DNA of 63,867 bases from CAZBUB01 sp964494985 (lineage in GTDB: Bacteria; Desulfobacterota; Desulfovibrionia; Desulfovibrionales; Desulfothermaceae), in contig CAZBUB010000009.1 in assembly GCA_964494985.1 (NCBI GenBank), positions 1 through 63,867 of the forward strand, in the 5' to 3' direction. The position numbers and the translations under genes are program-made. Under the pieces are notes generated by a model that was given only the letters and a program-made list of their open reading frames with translations, was not told the origin of the DNA and did not search any database. Numbering within the stretch: the first letter of the stretch is position 1; every line of letters starts with the position of its first letter. This document shows positions 59,867 to 63,867 of the stretch, in pieces.

Positions 59867-61219
59867 ATGCAACTGCCCCTGGTATTCGACTGCAAGACCT
59901 CTGATGATGTCATCAAGGCGGTTAAAGAACACGGAATCAAGTTTATCCAATTCTGGTTTTTGGATGTGGTAGGCACCTTGAAAAACTTCCAGGTCATGCC
60001 TGATGAATTGCCTGAGGCCTTCAGCGAGGGCATGGGCTTTGACGGTTCTTCCATAGAGGGTTTTTCCCGCATCCACGAAAGCGATATGGTGGCCTTCCCT
60101 GATCCCACCACCTTCCAGCTTATTACCTGGCAGGAGGAAGATAACGGTTACCCTGTGGCCAGGATGTTCTGCGACATCAAGACCCCTGAAGGGGAGCCCT
60201 ATGAAGGTGACAGCCGCTATGTGCTAAAGCGTATCCTGGATCGGGCAGCCCACAAGGGCCTGACCAACTACGTGGGGCCTGAGCTGGAGTTCTTCCTGTT
60301 CGCGGACTCCAAAGAGCCTAAGACCCTGGATGTAGGCGGCTACTTCGATGCCCCGCCCCTGGATCTGGCCAACAGCATCCGCAGGGACATCATCCTGGCC
60401 CTGAACAACATGGGCATCAATGTGGAATACAGCCACCACGAGGTGGCCCCCAGCCAGCACGAGATCGACCTGCGCTACCAGGAAGCCCTGAAGATGGCGG
60501 ACATCTCTGTCACCTACCGGGTCATAGTCAAGGAAGTGGCCCGCAGACACGGTGTCTATGCCACCTTCATGCCCAAGCCTTTGTTCGGGGAGAACGGCAG
60601 CGGCATGCACGTGCACCAGTCCCTTTTCCAGGGCAACAAGAACATCTTCTACGACCACGAAGACCCCCAGGGCCTGAGCCAGGAGGCCAAGCACTTCATC
60701 GCCGGGATCCTCAAGCACGCCAGGGAATACACCGCGGTTACCAATCAATGGGTGAATTCCTATAAGAGGCTAGTACCTGGCTTCGAGGCCCCGGTGTACA
60801 TCGCCTGGGCCAGACGCAATCGCTCCGCCTTGGTCAGGGTACCCATGTACAAGCCTGGCAAGGAGCAGGCCACCAGGGTGGAGCTGCGCTCCCCTGATCC
60901 GGCATGCAATCCCTACCTGGCCTTTGCCGTGACCCTGGCCGCGGGCCTGGAGGGCATGGAAAAGAAGTACACCCTGCCAGAGCCTGTGGAGTCAGACATC
61001 TACGACATGCAGTACGAGGAGAGGCTGCATCACGGCATAGACACCCTGCCCGGCAGCCTGTACGAGGCCCTTGACGAAATGAGCCGCAGCCGAATGCTGC
61101 AGGAGGCCCTGGGCAGTCACATCTTCGAAAAATTCATCCAAAACAAGCGCCTGGAGTGGCACAACTACCGCATCCAGGTCACGGACTACGAAATCCAGAA
61201 GTACCTGCCCCTGCTTTAA
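59867..61219 (+). CDS. glnA: Glutamine synthetase, type I
   Basis: 450 residues. FWFLDVVGTLKNFQVMP, GFDGSSIEGF, GPELEFFLF, HHEVAPSQHEID, NGSGMHVHQSL, the ATP/Glu-binding RRNRSALVRVP and RVELRSPDPACNPYLAF. The region where the adenylylation Tyr (NLYxLP) sits in beta-type enzymes reads SDIYDMQYEE here, and the short length also points to the alpha type regulated by feedback rather than adenylylation. AAAGGAG precedes the ATG. Monocistronic, ended by the hairpin repeat downstream. Confidence 0.95.
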   Translation: MQLPLVFDCKTSDDVIKAVKEHGIKFIQFWFLDVVGTLKNFQVMPDELPEAFSEGMGFDGSSIEGFSRIHESDMVAFPDPTTFQLITWQEEDNGYPVARMFCDIKTPEGEPYEGDSRYVLKRILDRAAHKGLTNYVGPELEFFLFADSKEPKTLDVGGYFDAPPLDLANSIRRDIILALNNMGINVEYSHHEVAPSQHEIDLRYQEALKMADISVTYRVIVKEVARRHGVYATFMPKPLFGENGSGMHVHQSLFQGNKNIFYDHEDPQGLSQEAKHFIAGILKHAREYTAVTNQWVNSYKRLVPGFEAPVYIAWARRNRSALVRVPMYKPGKEQATRVELRSPDPACNPYLAFAVTLAAGLEGMEKKYTLPEPVESDIYDMQYEERLHHGIDTLPGSLYEALDEMSRSRMLQEALGSHIFEKFIQNKRLEWHNYRIQVTDYEIQKYLPLL

Positions 61220-61234
61220 GGTAGAGATCCTTCC

Positions 61235-61319
61235 TATCGATAGCGATTACGACAACGACCACGACAGCGCCAGGAGGCTAAACCGTAGTCGCAGTCGTGG
61301 TCGCAGTCGCAGTCGATAC
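61235..61319. repeat. NCG/ANN hairpin repeat between glnA and the SixA-like gene
   Basis: The two arms, CTATCGATAGCGATTACGAC onward and CCGTAGTCGCAGTCGTGG onward to CAGTCGATA, are complementary over ~33 bases with a ~16-base loop. It sits between convergent 3' ends, the same position as the copy at 24594. Confidence 0.75.
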
Positions 61320-61335
61320 TTATGAATTTGACCCC

Positions 61336-61794
61336 CTACTGGATATTGGGCATCAGGGTCCACTTGATAAACCAGATCCCGTCCTCTTCCTGATCCAGAC
61401 AGACTAGACCCGCATTCTGGAACTGCAAAATCTTCTTCTCCTCATCCCCTGCCACCAGGTAGGCCAATAGTTTCTGCATAAAGGGCAGGTGTCCCACCAG
61501 CATCACTCCCTGCAGGTCCTTTGCCTTCTCCGCCCAGGGCCTTATGTCATCCATGGCCTTGAGGCCTGCAGCCTCCTGCACCCCCTCCCTGGGATCCAGG
61601 TACTTGGCCATGATCTCTGCAGTCTGCCTGGCCCTTTTCTTCTCGCTGTGCAGGATCTCTCCAATCTGCACCGAGTAGTTCTGGGCTACCTCAGCCATAC
61701 GCTCTGCATCAGATCTGCCCTGGCTGGAAAGGCTTTGCTCCGGATCTTCATCTTTAGGTAGGCTTTTACCATGCTGCACCAGATACAAGGCCAT
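61336..61794 (-). CDS. SixA-like phosphohistidine phosphatase
   Basis: 152 residues from ATG 61794 (GGAGG seven bases upstream; the longer frame to 61869 is rejected). Histidine phosphatase fold with LYLVQHGKS (the usual RHG reads QHG), SEKKRARQTAEIM, and the second His in LVGHLPFMQ. SixA removes phosphate from HPt domains or from the nitrogen PTS. The Arg-to-Gln change next to the catalytic His is worth noting but occurs in relatives. Confidence 0.8.
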   Translation of the reverse strand: MALYLVQHGKSLPKDEDPEQSLSSQGRSDAERMAEVAQNYSVQIGEILHSEKKRARQTAEIMAKYLDPREGVQEAAGLKAMDDIRPWAEKAKDLQGVMLVGHLPFMQKLLAYLVAGDEEKKILQFQNAGLVCLDQEEDGIWFIKWTLMPNIQ

Positions 61795-61935
61795 ATGCAC
61801 ACCTCCTTGGTTTGAGATTCCAAATCCCATGAAATAAGAGCAAACATGACTCCACCCCAATAAAGGCACTCATCACCACGAACTGAAAATCAATTGCCAA
61901 GCCTTGACAGAAAGGAACATGCTATTTTCTTGTTT

Positions 61936-61966
61936 ATCGTGGTCGTAATCGTTGCCGTTGTCGATA
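61936..61966. repeat. Single arm of the NCG/ANN repeat
   Basis: ATCGTGGTCGTAATCGTTGC followed by CGTTGTCGAT matches the right arm of the two-armed copies. No partner arm is nearby. It lies between two minus-strand genes. Confidence 0.55.
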
Positions 61967-62006
61967 TCTATGATCCTCTCCGCCAAAATCTGGACAGCGC
62001 TCGCCC

Positions 62007-63452
62007 TTATCTTGCTCCCAGGATATTCATGCTCCTCATTCGCTGCAAAAGATCTCCCCTCTCCCTGTCCAGCCAGAAGAGCTCCCTGCCAGGCTCCAGG
62101 CTGGTGATCACAGTCCTGCCCACTACTTCCCTGCCTTCCCTGCCCAGGATGTCCTTGGTGCGCAGACCCCACATGTTATGCAGGACCACTGGCTGGCCCT
62201 GGTGGCTGCCCAGATAGAGCATCACGTGTCCAGGCATGTACAAAATGCTCTGCATGGGTCTTCCCTGCTTAAGGATCCTTTTTTTCTTCTCCTCAGGTCC
62301 TAAGTCTTCCAGCTCCACTCCTCGGCCCACCTGGGCCTGGTCCCTGGAGTTCCTGGGCAGCCAAATCCCCAAAGGCGCAAACAAATCCCTCATCAAGGCT
62401 GAACAATCCCGATTCTCATAAAGCCCTCCCCAGCCATAGCTCTGGCCCATGATCCGCGAGGCCAGGTCCGCAATGCTCTTAGGCTCCGCAGGCAACGGAA
62501 AAACCTCAGCCTGAGATCTGGCCAGGAAGGCCTCCTGCAGCACCACCCTGCCCTGCTCGTCCCTGACAGGCACCAGGGCCAGGTAGCCATGGGCCTGCTC
62601 CTGCAGGAGTGGAAACAGGCTGCCTATATGGGCGGTAAACAGATGCCCCCCGCGTCTACCCAGCACAGAAACTCCATCCTTGACCACAGCCAGGAATCTG
62701 TTTTGAGTATACTCCTGGACCTTATCCTGATCCAGCACAGCCAGGTCCTGGACCTGCATCCAGCCCAGGGCAAAGCCGCTTTGCACCAGATACCACGCCC
62801 TGTCCCGGGACTCATGCAGGATGCGCACCGGGGTCCCGGCCCAGATCGCGGAGATCTGCAGCACATCAAATGGATAGCCCTGGCCGGCCAGGCTGAAATC
62901 CCGAAATGCAGGCCTGTGCGTGGGCAATAACCTCAGGCTGGAATTCTCAGTCACAATACCTGGCTGATCCAGTGCAGGACTGTTTGCAAAATTGGACATA
63001 TAAAGCAGTCTTTCGAGCCAGCCAGCCTGCCTGGGCCTTTTGTGCTCTCCAAACAGCTCCTGTTCCTGCAGGCTTAGCGCATATTGCGCAAAATCATGCA
63101 GATCCGGATCCTTTTCCCCGCGCCAGGGCGAGCTCCAGCTCTGCAAAAACTCCTGCGCTGCCTTCTCCTGCTCCTGACTATCCAGGAAAGGCTCCTGGCC
63201 ACCTTGAGCTTCCTGAAGGTAGAAGCCTGGATCCTGGGGCAACCTGGCCAGGTCAGGAATACGCTGTTCCTGCTTTTGTGCGCAGGCCTGCAGCAGAAAA
63301 AAAAGCCCGACCAGGAGCAAAACCCATTGCCAGGAACAATCACACCCAGCCCTTGGCAGGCGTACCTGAAAGAAGTTCTTTCGCCTTAGCATCAGCGAAT
63401 CCGGATTTTTGCAGGCACATCCTGGCACTGGCTGCAGGCTACTCATCTCCAC
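62007..63452 (-). CDS. NlpC/P60 lipoprotein with SH3 domains
   Basis: 481 residues if started at GTG 63452; an ATG at 63392 is an alternative. The N-terminal segment has a hydrophobic stretch ending LQAC, a lipobox, so the mature protein should be membrane-anchored from that Cys. The middle holds bacterial SH3-like regions (about 170-320). The C-terminal NlpC/P60 domain has YGWGGLYENRDCSAL with the catalytic Cys and PGHVMLYLG with the His, a cell-wall endopeptidase acting on stem peptides. The start overlaps the small upstream ORF by 14 bases. Confidence 0.85.
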   Translation of the reverse strand: MEMSSLQPVPGCACKNPDSLMLRRKNFFQVRLPRAGCDCSWQWVLLLVGLFFLLQACAQKQEQRIPDLARLPQDPGFYLQEAQGGQEPFLDSQEQEKAAQEFLQSWSSPWRGEKDPDLHDFAQYALSLQEQELFGEHKRPRQAGWLERLLYMSNFANSPALDQPGIVTENSSLRLLPTHRPAFRDFSLAGQGYPFDVLQISAIWAGTPVRILHESRDRAWYLVQSGFALGWMQVQDLAVLDQDKVQEYTQNRFLAVVKDGVSVLGRRGGHLFTAHIGSLFPLLQEQAHGYLALVPVRDEQGRVVLQEAFLARSQAEVFPLPAEPKSIADLASRIMGQSYGWGGLYENRDCSALMRDLFAPLGIWLPRNSRDQAQVGRGVELEDLGPEEKKKRILKQGRPMQSILYMPGHVMLYLGSHQGQPVVLHNMWGLRTKDILGREGREVVGRTVITSLEPGRELFWLDRERGDLLQRMRSMNILGAR

Positions 63453-63642
63453 CAGTCCTGGTCTTACACTCTAAGCCCTGCCTTTGCAGCCAAGCCCTTT
63501 GCCTGGCCTGGTACTCAGCCTCTGTCTCCTGCCAGCCAGCCTCCTGCAAGGACTTTTGGGCGGCATGGAAGAATATCCTGTATCTGCCCTGCAAGCCCTG
63601 CAGACAGCTGCTCAAATCTTTTGCCTTGTCTGACATATTCAA
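63439..63642 (-). CDS. Small hypothetical protein (67 aa) upstream of the NlpC/P60 gene
   Basis: 67 residues, polar and Gln-rich (CLQGLQGRYRIFFHAAQK, EYQARQRAWLQRQGLECK), probably helical. It overlaps the next gene by 14 bases on the same strand, suggesting coupling. The initiation codon is TTG 63642 or ATG 63636, neither with a clear ribosome-binding site. No family recognised. The remaining bases to 63867 hold no supported gene. Confidence 0.45.
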   Translation of the reverse strand: MNMSDKAKDLSSCLQGLQGRYRIFFHAAQKSLQEAGWQETEAEYQARQRAWLQRQGLECKTRTGGDE

Positions 63643-63867
63643 CCCATTGAAATCATTTAAATCGTCGCTGACTGAGATCCATGAGCCAAAATTAAGCCCT
63701 GACTTTCAGCCCCAGCCTAAAAAAAGCAAGGGAAATCATTCTGTTTATAGATTATATTACCTGAGTCCTGTCTGGATCAAGCCATAATTGAGAAAATTCT
63801 TGCTCATGTCCTAAATGATATGCTCCGCAATGTAATTGACCTGGAGCATGTATTCCCGTATCCTGGA

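Noticed and set aside
63731..63867. Plus-strand frame (ESCLDQAIIEKILAHV...) and an 18-codon minus-strand frame at the window edge
   Set aside because: No start codon or ribosome-binding site for the former, and both are too short and cut by the window end to support a gene.

Overview
The window reads as chromosome of a Desulfovibrionales-type sulfate reducer (Desulfobacterota), possibly a halophilic, Desulfohalobium-like member. The evidence is gene content and order. The aromatic operon runs ADTH synthase, DHQ synthase II, pheA, aroA, tyrA, trpE, G, D, C, F, B, A, which from memory matches Desulfovibrio. There are also carB-purF and recA-alaS neighbourhoods, an unusually long pyruvate carboxylase, and a glycine-betaine ABC transporter. 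No taxonomy could be checked by search.

Layout. 1-1.75 kb is mobile debris: a palindromic MITE with an 8-bp target duplication, a VapBC/MazE-PIN type toxin-antitoxin pair, an ISL3-type transposase tail with its terminal repeat, and an intergenic palindrome. 1.8-6.4 kb holds pyruvate carboxylase and its biotin ligase. 6.9-10.4 kb holds an SRAP/YedK protein and a large PAS hybrid kinase. 10.5-14.2 kb holds tRNA-Pro(GGG), archease, an RlhA-like U32 protein and a Gate-domain membrane protein. 14.2-22.3 kb (minus strand) is carB-purF-kdsD-PBP1A. 22.4-24.5 kb is a promoter followed by feoA-feoA-rtcB. 24.7-31.6 kb (minus) carries metG-ricT and alaS, then recA. 31.8-39.7 kb is mixed: a PP-loop protein, a VKOR-thioredoxin fusion, a CobD-CobQ fusion, a YihY-like protein, a GcvR-like ACT protein and alr. 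39.8-45.2 kb (minus) holds a SpoIIE-type phosphatase and the opu betaine transporter. 45.6-47.4 kb has a MerR-like regulator, a small zinc-ribbon protein and CheW. 47.4-59.6 kb is the 12-gene aromatic amino acid supraoperon. 59.9-63.6 kb has glnA, a SixA-like phosphatase and an NlpC/P60 lipoprotein with a small upstream gene.

The most interesting element is in front of the aromatic supraoperon. A 29-codon ORF (47476-47565) encodes seven aromatic residues in a row, Tyr-Phe-Tyr-Phe-Trp-Tyr-Trp. Downstream RNA can fold into mutually exclusive 1:2, 2:3 (antiterminator) and 3:4 (terminator plus U-run) stems. It looks like a ribosome-mediated attenuator that senses all three aromatic amino acids at once and controls the whole common, Phe, Tyr and Trp pathway. 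A second intrinsic terminator with a competing upstream pairing sits between tyrA and trpE, and a MITE with 60-nt inverted arms sits between the first two structural genes, so the supraoperon may be tuned at several internal points.

Two dispersed repeat families recur in the intergenic regions. One is a GTAA-ended MITE (IS66-like ends; two full copies and one half copy). The other is a family of triplet-periodic NCG/ANN hairpins (three two-armed copies and two single arms).
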